The translations under genes and the position numbers were made by a program. A DNA stretch of 64,000 nucleotides from the NCBI RefSeq assembly GCF_001649575.2, contig NC_051450.1, forward strand, positions 18,389,912-18,453,911, given 5' to 3'. This document shows, one piece after another, positions 13,801-25,800 of the stretch; the first letter of the stretch is position 1, and each line of letters starts with the position of its first letter. A model generated the notes under the pieces. The model was given only the letters and a program-made list of their open reading frames with translations. It was not told the origin of the DNA and searched no databases. Source of the stretch: Kryptolebias marmoratus (Eukaryota; Chordata; Actinopteri; Cyprinodontiformes; Rivulidae).

Positions 13801-16800
13801 ACAGTCGGTCCTGTTCAGTTTAACCCGTTAAAGTCGCTAAACCTTTACTGGAAAATAATTTTTTTTTAATCGGATATGCAGATTAGGCCTGGGCTGATAT
13901 ATATTAGAATAATAATTAATAACCAGTTTCACAGTACTGCAGTAAATATTTGCTGGCTTAAAACGTGAAACGTCTGGATAAAAACATTTCTCTTTGAACC
14001 TAATTTAATTCATTTTGAATATTAATTCTCCCAAGAAATAAATGCATCTCATTACTGATGTCAAAATGACACCATATTTATAAACAGTAGTGAAAACATG
14101 AATTTAAATATTGTTGCAAACTAAATTTATGTAAAATATCAAAGTTAATATTACTTTCACTGCAAAAAATAGTAAGAAAATGCTATAATATTCTAATATT
14201 TCAGCATTGATGCACTAATACACATATAAGCAGAACACTAATGAGCATTTTCTTTATTTCAAGACATTGTCACGTTGATAAATAATACTTGGTGCTCCAG
14301 TAGATATAAAATTTTAGTATTTTCTTCTTTTATAGAAAGCCTGAACCTTCCCAAACAGCCAAAAGTTTCTTTTCTATAAGGGTTCTTCATCTTTAATCAT
14401 CAGATTAAACACAAAAAGGCTTTGCCAGAGTTTTATCTTGGACAAAAAATTAAAATATCTTATGTTTTAAGACCTGTGTGAGGGTAAAATTGTGTTTGTT
14501 TTAAAACTAGCCTCCTTTAATGCGTAGTTTTTACAGTAATCCATGCATGAGTTGACTAAAGACAGCTTTTGGGTGCATTTTCTACAGAAAAGAATCAGAA
14601 GTTCTTAACTACAACAGGAAAGTTTGTCTGTCTTTGGTCAAATTGGAAAACAGCTGACTCCATCGTGTGTACGTCCAGTTGTGAAGGGAAACCCAGACCT
14701 CCGTCTCCCCAGCTCCTCCTGGGTGATCCCAAGACGTTCTGGGACCAGAGAGGATGCACGATCCCTCTGGTGAGCTCTGAGTCTAACCTGGGGGGTCTCC
14801 TCCCTGCCTGGAAGACCTCTAAAGGGAGGCGCCCAGGAGACCTCCTAACCAGACGTACGAACCACCTCAGCTGACTCCTTTCGATCCGGAGAAGCAGCGG
14901 CTCCTACTCTGAGTCCGAGCCCGTCCACCTGACGGAGGGAGCTCATTTCAGCCGCTTCTTTGTGCTGTCAAGTTGTGATATAACTGGAAATACGACTCTT
15001 GAAGACTAAAATCTGCATTATGAGAGAGTCCTGCACAAGTTAAATAATGCAGACCTCACAAGGGACCAACAGCAAAACGTGACGTCTGCATTCAACATGG
15101 CAGCTGTGATTGGCTCATTTTAAGTTACCGAGACAGATCTGTGCGATAATAACCACTCAGATGCTTAAAGCTTCATTTGGAGGGACTGTGTGGAGAAGGG
15201 CGTCTGGTTTTCTGAAAGCTGGAGGGAAATCCAACACTGAAACTGCTGTTTGAATAGTTTGAAATCACTGATCAGATTATTATGAACCGAATATAAATAT
15301 GATACGAACATTTCGTGTAAGTCGTCCCATTTCTTTGAAAGAAGATGGAAAAAGTTGAGTAATATTTTTGTTTTTGTGGGTGATCTCAAACACAAACACG
15401 CAGCTTAAATGTCTAAATGCTTTTGCCATTTTTAACTCTATAAAGCAGTTAAAGTCATAATAATTGGTTAAATTTAGAAGCTTGTCAGGCATGTCGCCTT
15501 TTAAAAATGCTATAGAAAAATTCCAACATAGTTTTAATCAAACATCCAGTTATAGTCTGTTTGAAAACCTGAGGACCGTTGCAATCAGCCTCTTTTTGTT
15601 TTGGTTGTTTTATTTTAGAGGAAGGAGAAAGGTTTTTATATCAGGTGAAGTCCACTGCAAGGAGAACAATATTTCTCCCCTTTTATTTATTTATTTTTTT
15701 GTTTTTAAACTCCTGCTGCTCAAAGCTGATAAACAAGACAAAGACGAGCCTAAAAATCCATCGAACCCTCCGTGGCTGGAAGTGTGACGGGGGGGGGCAC
15801 GGAAAGACAGGTGCGCTTGGTTTATTTTGAGTGAATGGAGCGGAGGAAGGAGGGAAGGATGGATGCAGGAGAGGAGCAAAGGCGCTGATGGCGGTGGGTC
15901 TTATGCTCTGTCATTAGTTGGGCATTAACCCCCCTCCCCTTTAAAGCCCCGTGGTAATGACAGGGCATAAGAACCAGGAGGGGGAGGAGGAGCCGGGAAG
16001 AATATGTGGAGATTGAGAGGGTTAGAACACAGCACCTGCCCGGGGTCACCGCCTCACCCCGGGAGGTCCTAACTACTGCCGTTTTGGCTGTCCGCTGCTC
16101 TGCCTGTGACAGAGCGCCGCGTCGACTCGCTTTGAATAACCTGGAACTGTGGGGGCTTCGAGTCAGATATTCTCTGCTTCTTTGCTTGTTTCTTCCAGTT
16201 GTTTTTTTATTTTACACACACACACACATGCCACCTCGGTGTACTTTTGTTGTCAGATTGTTGTGCAGAGCAGCTAAATAGAGGCGACAATTTTCAGCGA
16301 AATTTCCTCATTACTGAAAACTGCCTTTTTTTTTTTAAAGTGTCTCCAACCAACAAAAGTTTGTCAATTTTTAAGAACATTTTTATCGACGGAATAAACG
16401 GCGACATAAACAGTTTTCCTTTTAATGAGTTTTTTTTTTTTTTTTTTTTTACAAAGCGTAGTATAGGCTGCTGTGAATTGTTTATTTTCTGATGCCTGCC
16501 CTTCTCTTTTCATCTTCTTCAGCCAAAAACTCACTTGATTTATGTTTTCTTATGTATTTAAACCCCTTTTTTTTATAGATGAAACAGCGAGAGCGGTTTT
16601 GCAATAATGGGAAAATCTAGGAGGCTTAGAAATTATAGATTGAAAATTAGTAAGTGGATTAGATTTTCTGTGAGTGTTTTCAAAACTTCTGCTTTATTCT
16701 GATTGTTTTTTTTTCTCTCTCAGGAGGTTAACTTCTAACGTCTTGCACGAAAAAAGCTAAAAAATACTCCCTAAGAAAGTAGCTGATTAATCAAACGAGC

Positions 16801-19800
16801 GAGGAGCTTTGTGAACGCCGGGAGTTTTTTGGATATAAAGTTCATCTGACGTGTCCATCGCAGGGTTGGTTGGTGTGTGAGGACCAGGCCTGTCAGACCA
16901 GGACCCGGCGTTTACCCATCGCATTCTCCCGACACGGACCCATCTGCCCCGCCTGCAGCAGGGCCACCCTCAGACCCGAGGTAACAATCACAGCTCACTC
17001 TGTCACACACACACACACACACATGCACCTGCCCGCCGAGGTAACTCAAACAACCCGGAAGGATGACAACTCAAACTCGGAGCGAGCCGAGGATGAATCC
17101 ACACATCATCGGCGCTCGTTGTGTCCTGTAGATCTTTTCCAGGTGATGGTGCTATGGAGCTGCAGTCTTCCCTCTTATGTACATCTCTGCTTATTAGTGT
17201 CACCTTTTATCATGCGCTCCATCCAGCGTTCTCTTTGTTTTATAGCTTGTGTGTGCGTGCACGCCTGCCTCCATGTGTTTGGAAATCCCTAGGAGCTGGG
17301 TGGTAGTTTAGCCATTAAAAGCACCTGTCTGTGTAGCTGTGGCCTTATGAACACTTTGTTAGTTTGACCACTGGATTTGAGAGAAACACTCTCCCTTTCA
17401 ATTTGAGCAGGACTTTTTTTTTTTCTGTCCCACTCTCACTCTTTATTTTTTATTTATTTATTTTTTTTTTGCCTTAACTCTCTCTCTGCTTTCAGTTTTC
17501 TTATAACACACTTGCTCCTCTGCTCCTATTTGTCCCCTCCCCCCTCCTCCTCCTCCGGCTGCTTTGCTCTGTCTGGCTATGTGGCGACAGGTTGTAAACC
17601 AGAAGGCCAATTTCTGCTGTCACTGTAGCCACTTAGGCGGCCATTGCTGTGCCTGAGGGCCGTGGCACTTTAAACTGCAGGCTGAATACAACACTTAACT
17701 TTCTGTGCTTGCTCATGCAACCTTTCTCTATCCAAAATCTGTTGCCTGTTGTCGTTTTATCTCACTTTTTTTTTCTTTTTTTTTTTCTTTTACTCCCCAG
17801 TCTTTGATTGCTTGATCTTTTTATGTAGATCTTTATTAGGTTATAGGAAGAAAACATGTTTAGGTTTATATACCAAAGCATACAAAATGTGCCTCACTTG
17901 ATGCTAAAGAAAGTCCCAGCAGCAGAACATTACATTAAAAGTCCAGCAACTGAGAAATTAAATAAACAAAACGTTTTTTTCCTTCAGTTATATACAGATG
18001 TTGGTAAATTTGTTGGTACCCTTCCATAATAAACACAACTGAAGCCAAAAAGCTCCAGTTTTATGTCATCAGTCCCAGAAACTTTGGGGCTTTTTGGGTT
18101 TTTCTGTCAATAATGGACTCACCTGAGTCTTCTACCATGAAACCCATAATGATTCAAAATGTGACTGATGGTTTCAGATGGTTTCCTTGGCTCTTTTTCA
18201 ACCATCTGCACGTCCTAGGAGGTTGGCTGTGGTCAGAGGAACATGAAGCTACCTGGAGATGGACTTATAGCCTTTACCTTCAACATGGATATCGATAATC
18301 TTCTCTCTGAGCTCCTCTCACCCGTTTCCTCTGCTCCATGTTCAGTGTTTTCACACGTAAACACTAAACTACCCTGTTTGTTGGAGGCTCCTGTGACACA
18401 ACTGAAGGTCAAACCTTTAGTTTGAAACATAACTATAAGGCAAAGATTAATTCTCTCTTTAATAAATCTGTCCGTACAAGTTCAGCATGTCTTGGTAAAA
18501 GTAGCAACAAATAACTTCTTGTCACATTTCTTTTGTTTATTCTCGCCTACTAAAGGCATGCAGATCTATATTATACAAGTGCTTTTAATTTAATCACTTT
18601 TCACAAGAAATGGATTGTTTCACTGAGCTGTAAGGAGACCAACACATTTATGAGTCTGAATCTAATACAAGAATAGCTGCTTTTGTGTTAAATATATGAT
18701 ATAACATTGAATGTGAAGCGGCACTTTCGCCTTTTTAAATGATTTATTTCCATTTGTTTTTTTTTTGATGGAGAACTTTTACGTCGCTGCATCGTTTCAT
18801 TTCGTCCCGTCTCTGAAGCATAACCGCGTTTTTTAGCTTATCTTTGGCTGCAGCTTCTCAAATCACCGACTGCAATATTTTCCGATCTCTCACATCATGT
18901 GAAACTGGTCTTTACACCTTGGTAATTCAGCTCGTCTCGCCTGCTGATTGGCTGATCATCAGTCCTCCTGTGGTGCCCATTGGACTGATTTGAAGCTGCT
19001 GTGAGACAAATCAGCCATATGTCTGGACCCAAAGAACTGTCTGGGGAAAAATGCTGAACCTAAAGAAGGTTCAGAGAACTGTTGCAGCGTTAAATCCTGC
19101 TTTGACACGAAGCCAACTTAAATCCAGGCTCACTGACCTCATTTTTAACCTGCTGCAGTTTGTAAATTTAATTTAATTCTCTTCATTCAGCTGCTGTTTA
19201 GCAAGTTTATAGTTACCAAGAATTAGCTCAGAGTTTAGTTTGCACACGTTAAAACCAAATGGGTTCTTATTCATCGTTCACTACTTGGAATTTCAGGCAC
19301 TAGTTCACATTTATTTGTCAGTTTTTTTGATATTTGTGTTTGTCATTAGGCAGTTAGCTACCTATTATGTAATTGTGTGGCATTTGCTATATGTTCTCTG
19401 TGTGATTTTTTTTTTTTTATATGTGCACATTTACAGCATCCTGGTCTGGGTGAATTCACATTTATAGCTGCTCTCATTCACATATTTCCTGTTTTTCTTG
19501 TTACTTTGATAAAAAACAACTATTTTTTATTAAAGGGGAAGTATCTCAGTTTGTTAAAAGTAACTGCAGTTAAAAAGGTAGTTTTAACAAAGCTCAGCTC
19601 CATCTGAAAAATGTCGAGTAAATGTACGATGATCAGTCCGAGAGAAGATCAGAAGAAGTAAAATATCGGAGTTTTGCCAAAACCTGAACTCATTCTGTGG
19701 CTGGAGAAGTGCATGAGCGTTCAGTTCTGATGACTTAGCTTTAAGTTTTAGTTTTTTATAAGCAAGTTCAAAACAAGAAGGAAAGACGTATATTTGTGTT

Positions 19801-22800
19801 ACATTAAAATGGTACCCAGACGACAGCAAACACCTAAACTGTGCTCTTGTTAGGGAAACCTGGGCGACTTTTCATGCACAAAGTACTTAAACTTTGTCCT
19901 AAAAGTTCCTCAGTTAGCAGCCATTCACTCGTAGAAGGATCGATGTTTAATGTTGCCGTTTTGAGCTGCAGTGAGTTCAAGTTACTCGGGTAAAATCCAT
20001 AAATTAAACTCAAAATTCACAGGAAATATTAACTCGAGCCGAGAAAAGGCTCATTTGATTGTGCAGCGCTGGATTTGAGTAACATAAAACAATCGCCAAT
20101 CCCTTGCAAAACTTTGGTTAACTTTAGGAATGTAATATTTTGGGCTGTTAGCAAACATGGCTGCAGTCCAATAGTGCAAGCATTAAATCTGCTGAAGTGC
20201 CCTCGAGCCCACTGCTCTGTCTTTAAGTGATATTTTCCAAAAGTCTTATATATTATGGCTCGTATTATGCTAATATTGGCTGTTTAGTGCAGCCGCCTGA
20301 ATCAAACCAGCGCATGGAGAGGAAAAACCCTGCAGCTTCCATGTTTAATTGATGCTAATTACACAAAGTACTCGGGAGGTTTTTCAGGACTGTTTGAGCT
20401 GCTGGTAGACAGACGAGGAAGGAAGGTGATGCACGTTCTCAGCCTTGAGACAAAGTTTCGGTTTCTGGAAGCCGAGTCCTCCGTCTTCCTCTAAAGCCCG
20501 ATTCTGCTCTTTATCTGCCAGCATATTGGCGGATAAGTGAGGAAATATCAGCAGCACCTATTGAGACAATCCCCCCCCCCGGGCTGTATGCTCGAGGTTC
20601 TGTCGTCGGCGTCGCTCCGTCGGTGCCATCGCTTTGCAGCCTGTCTCTCCTCTTCCCTCCATCCATCTCTCTCGTTCTGCCTCATCCTTTCCTCCCCTCC
20701 CCTTCTCTCTTTGGACACAGATTCAGAGCGTGATCTGATCTCCATGTAATGGGAGAGTAATAGGCACTCTGCCTTGATTGGTTGGTAATTTGGGGGAGTT
20801 ATGCACAGGTGCAATTTGTAATATTTTCAGTAAATTAAATTTCTTTCTCTTCCTCTCTCCCTCTCTCTTCAGTGCTTCGTTCTTTCTCTTTTCCCCCCTC
20901 CTCTGTGACTCAAATATATGTCTTGACTTTCTTTTTCTTTTCCCCTTTTATTGGCTGCTTTTTTTTCCCCCGGCTTCTTTCTTTTCATTTCTTTCCCTCC
21001 CCTCCCTCCTTTTAGCTCTTACACTCATTTTGTCTTCTCTTGGCACGTTCTTTCTCTCCTCCTCTCCCCCTCCCCGTTCTGTCTCTCTCTCTCTCTCTCT
21101 CTCTCTCCCTCTCTCTTTTTTTTTTCTCCCCTCGTTTTATTGATGTACGCTCAGGCGCCCATTAGAGCTCCCTTTTTCCCTCTAGTGGAAATTGCAGCAT
21201 GTTAATTTTCACACAAATTACGGCAATAGCAGGTATCTCTATTTGATACATTATAGCGGGAGCAATCAGAGATAATTGAGTGCCTTTCAGAGGGAGACGG
21301 CTGCATTCACTGCCGGCTCAAAGCTGCCCCATTATCGCCTAATCGCTCTTTAAACACTGAATTTTGCTGAACAAAAATTCTTGTCATAATTTTGCTTAAG
21401 TGTATTTGGAAATCACAGTCCTTTGAGCGAGGATAATTGAAATCAAATCCCTTTCACTGGAGCTGACATTTCTACATTTCCCCCCAATTGAAATTAATTT
21501 CAAAAATTGAGCATGAATATCTTCAAATAGCAGGCAATTATGCCTTTCAATGGGGAGAAATTACCGGTGCTGAATCGTTTGAGGCTTGCGGGCGAGAGCA
21601 CCAGTTAAATGCCTTTGTTTCCCGCCGTGTTTGCCTAGTAAAGATTTACATATATTGACTCATTATGGTGTCTTGTGAAGCTGATCGGCGTGACTACCAC
21701 AACTGGCAATAATGCTCATCGCATCTGAAAAGCTCAAGAGTTTTAAAGCCGTGTGGCCTCACAGCTGAGGGGGGGGGGGGAGAAGGAAAAAATAAAAAAA
21801 TGTATGTTTGTTTCTCTCCGTCTCCCCTCCCTTCTCTCACTCCCTCTGTTTTTCTGCAGCTGCAGTTCTGCGAGGGGCGCCGAGATGTTGTAAGCTTTAG
21901 AATTTACGGGGCATGTTTGCAGCAACGCTAAAAGAGGAGCGTCGGCTAAAAGTGAGAAGGCTGCGTCTGTGCCTCTGGGTCGCCTGAATGCTTATATATT
22001 TATTTTTATTGTCAGCAGGTTGAGCACGTTTTGGTTTTCTCCCCCCCCCCATCCTCGCCATGTTTGTGTTTGGCCTGCTGCTCTTGCTCTCCTCTCATGC
22101 ACGCAGAAGTGTTGTCTGACTGACTACCTTTTCATTAACTGCTTCGCTTGGGTAGTCGAGCGCCGCCGCGGCGAGAGAAACTTCTTTGCAGGTCGGGTGT
22201 GCGTGCACGCTGGTGTCACCTGAAAGATAGGGACGGGCGTTTTTATCACCGAAGAAGACTTGAGTGGTTGTTTTATTGTGTGAGTCATCTCATACTGTTG
22301 CTCTGCGATTTGGATCAATTTGTATGATTTAGAGTCCCTTTTTTCCTGTTCCACACTATACATCCAGTCTTCACTCTTTCTTCTGCTAAACATACATCTC
22401 CCTCTGTGTTTGCTTCTGCACAAGGGGCAAGGATGTGTATGTGTGTGTGTGTGTTACAGGGGGTAAGTCAGTCTGGGATGCAGGAGGCAAAGAAGCAAGG
22501 GGTTCGAGGTGGGGGCTGGGGGGGTCTGACACTCCCGGGAGAGAGGCAATTTCACAGCTGGTTTGCTCCTTAGGCAGTCAGGCTGAAAATGCTGCAGATT
22601 TGTGGAGCAAATTGAAATGGTGTCAGTGCGGGAACAAAGCGCCGAGCTGAATGACGAGGTAGAGGTGTGTGCGCGCTCGTCTGTGTGTGTGTGTGAGGAA
22701 GAGAGTGAGGTGGGGTTGTGGGGCTCTAAATTCAATAACAATCCTGTAACATTTTAGCCACACCTTTCTGACACCTGTCAGTCAAACACTATGCAGCGAC

Positions 22801-25800
22801 TGGCCCGCCCACAATCAGCAGTATATTGTTTGAATGCTCATTTGTGTGTGTGTGTGTGTGTTTTATTTTTCAAGAGGAAGAGGTGGTGTGCAGCGCTTGT
22901 GCCGACTGAGCTCATTCAACCTTGGCAACCGTAACAGAGGCTCCATTATGGGATGTGCATGGTTTGGTTGTTGACTAGGCAGTGCATCAACGGTCAACAG
23001 CTGTGCGTGCCATGTGGGCAGCAACAGAAAGCCATTAAACGCAAGCGAGCGCGCGCACGCTCGCTTCCACACATCGCATAGTTTGCATTTAGCTGCATTA
23101 GATACTCTCACCACTTGATTATGCCACAGCAGTAAAAACTGAAATTACAATTACGCACATCGCCGATTGGCAGGTATAATGGGCAGACACAAACTCGCTT
23201 CACGCGCAGGAATTGTCAGGGGATTCTTCCTGGTGGTAATAATAAAGCACTCGGCGCACACCTGATGGCAGTGTGGGGTCGAGGCTTAGCGTGCCCTCTG
23301 CAGTGTAGCAGGGAAATGACGAGCCAATAACTGCAATTAAACATGCAGTATAATGGCTAATCAAATTGACAGCCTCGGCTGTTCGCATGCCTCTCTCACA
23401 ATGGCTTATCACAACAAACTATTATGAGGGAGGGGATACCAGGTCTGATCCTCTCTCTCCTTCTCACTGTCTGTTTTTTTTTTTTGCTGTCTTTCACTTT
23501 TTTCTTTCTTCCTGGATTTTAACTCCCTCTCTCCCGCTCCTCTTCTCCTCTCTCCCTCCCACCGCTCCGTCTAACTCATCCTCCCTCTCTCTCCCTTTGG
23601 CAGGCTGTCATGTGGCTCCACTTAATTGCAGTGGAAATTAACAAAGCAAGCAAATTTGTTTTCTTGCTTCCCTGTGTCACAGAGGAAGAGAGATCTTCTC
23701 GGGGAGGTTCGGTCGTTGGAGCGGGGTGCGCCCTCGCAGGATTGTGCTCAAGCTGCCTGGAGAATCAGCTTCATTATTCTGTTTTGCATGTTTGTTTTTT
23801 TTGGTCCTGTTATGAATCTGACTTTTGTGTTTGAAACAATCTGAACTTATATTTACTTGTTCAGCATAATGAAGGGCCAATATTGTTAGTAGGCTGGTTT
23901 TATCTAATAATTAGTGATCGATCTGAGGACCTTCTACTACCTTCTACTCTGGATCGACGCCATGTTTACCCAGTTTTTGTTTATTTTTCTCTATGTGATG
24001 ATCCAAAGATTCTCCCGTCATCGTCGCCCGCCTTTCAGCAGCGGGCGACGATGTTTTTGCTCGTGACTGATTCACGTCAACCTGGTTCAAGATGGCTGCC
24101 ACCGCCAGCCACTTCAAAAACACACGAAAATTGAAATAACTCTGTCAGTTTTACAGATATTCACCTCAAATCTGGTGTGATGATAGCTGGGACTGATCCC
24201 CAGCACGCTTTTTGGTTGCACAAGATCTTTGTTGGCGTCGGCTAGGGCTGCCGCGATTATTCCGTGGGTCGACGACATCTTTTTTTATTCCTAAATGTAT
24301 CGACCTAAATAAGTGTTTTTATGTCCGCCCGAAATGTCTTGGCAGATAAAGTCCTCGGCTGCAGTAATGTTAAGATGGACTGACTTATAAGACAAAATAT
24401 GAAAGTATTCAAGCTAGCTGACAGTAAAAGGGTTGTTTGTACGTTTGGCGGGTGATATGCAGTCCTTCATGAAATATTAGGCTTTTAATTCCTTTTCTAA
24501 TGAGTGTTTAGAGACCAACGTTTAATATAAGAATTATTAGGTTTACTGATCCATCTTGGCATTGGCGTCTGATCAGTGGTCCAGTCGGAGCAACCGCACC
24601 CCCATTTTTTTAAAGTTGGGGTATTTGCTCACCCGTTTATCCACCCTTAGCACAATATGATGCTGTACAGGAGCACAGCGTATCTACAGGATCGAAAAAA
24701 ATGTCGCTCTCAGGCAGGTGTATGAGCCACCATGTGAGCAGTCTTTGATTCGAAAAGACGGCTAAGATTCAAAGCGGGCTCAGTTTAGCCTAAGAGATGC
24801 TTAAATTTAGTTCTAGATGTCAAAGACAAGTCTGCGTTTAGCCCTGATTGGGTTAAAAACAACTAGAGACAGTACTGAACCAGGATATTACACGTTCTGT
24901 GTCCAACTGAGCTAACAGCCTTGATCAATCATGTCCTCTGTTATAAGACATTTTTTAGTTCTTATGGTACTTATGAGTCAAAGTAGACAATTAAGTCCAC
25001 AAATAAGATCATATGAAGGTAAAACATCCCCCTATCAGGATTATACCCACAGATGAATCCTTTCTGGGTTTCCAGTGTTTGTTGCACACAGATGAGGGGC
25101 AATAAAAGGCGGGTTGTTGAAAATCATCACTTATAAAGTCAGGAAACGTTGAAGTGTATTTAAATTTTTTTATCTGTTAAAAGCAGATATAAACTCAGGA
25201 CTTGTTGTTGTGAACAGATGGCGTCGGGCTGTAAATGCCCTTATTGGTACAGGATAAAGAGTTGGGGTTTTCATCGAAACGTGCGTCTTTATTCAAAAGT
25301 GGCACCAACAAGATTTATGAATTGGTTTAATGTGAAAGTATGTAATCAGGTAGGCGTTTCCTGAGCTAACAGTGAGATCACATGGACTAAATGAGATCTG
25401 TTCTCACATTTAGACACAAAGCTCCTTCACGCACCCGCATGTTTGTGTTTTTAATCCCGTTTAGTGCACGTTTCTACCTGCTGAAGTGTTTGTTTGTGTT
25501 CTTCCTGCAGTACTCTGAGAAGGCCCTGTACAACCAGCTGTGCTTCTACAGATTCATCTTTGACTGGGAGCACGCAGTGACCAAAGTACTCCCATCTGAA
25601 GAAAGAAGTAAGACCACACACACACACACACGTTTCTGAGCTGTTGTGTTCGCTCGCTGCGAAGTAAAAAAAGTTAATCACTTTTTTTTCCCCTCCCTTT
25701 CTTACTTTTCTGCTATTCTGGCTTTGAAATCAAGTTAGTAGAGCCTCTTAACAAAAAAAAAAGAAAAAACTTTGAATTTTAATAACCTACCAATGCTTTC

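Larger units (their letters stand above)
9451..16863 (+). other. pola1: Long intron of pola1 (7.4 kb)
   Basis: No coding exon is seen. Features inside are a mariner remnant, a partial TIR element at 10190-10335, a candidate regulatory element near 13260-13460, a retroelement-like fragment near 14660-14945 and the 74-nt hairpin at 15899-15972. Dinucleotide tracts occur near 11375, 11550, 11940 and 16215. A long T tract lies at 16432-16450. Confidence 0.6.
16981..25510 (+). other. pola1: Long intron of pola1 (8.5 kb)
   Basis: There is no coding exon. It contains candidate regulatory stretches at 17580-17700, 20180-20420, 21150-21740 and 22540-23420, a Tc1-like remnant at 18010-18430 and a family B fragment at 24030-24260. 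Long pyrimidine tracts lie near 20640-20720, 20840-21130 and 23450-23600. Confidence 0.6.

Noticed and set aside
14569..14874. 101-codon + strand open frame
   Set aside because: Lies in a GC-rich dispersed repeat fragment. No conserved domain.
16870..17292. 140-codon + strand open frame
   Set aside because: Starts in a wrong frame of the pola1 CysB exon and continues into intron (CA)n sequence. The real exon is 16864-16980.
23043..23066. GC inverted repeat considered as a terminator or hairpin RNA
   Set aside because: Only 9 bp with a GC-alternating loop, no transcript context, and rho-independent terminators do not apply in a vertebrate genome.
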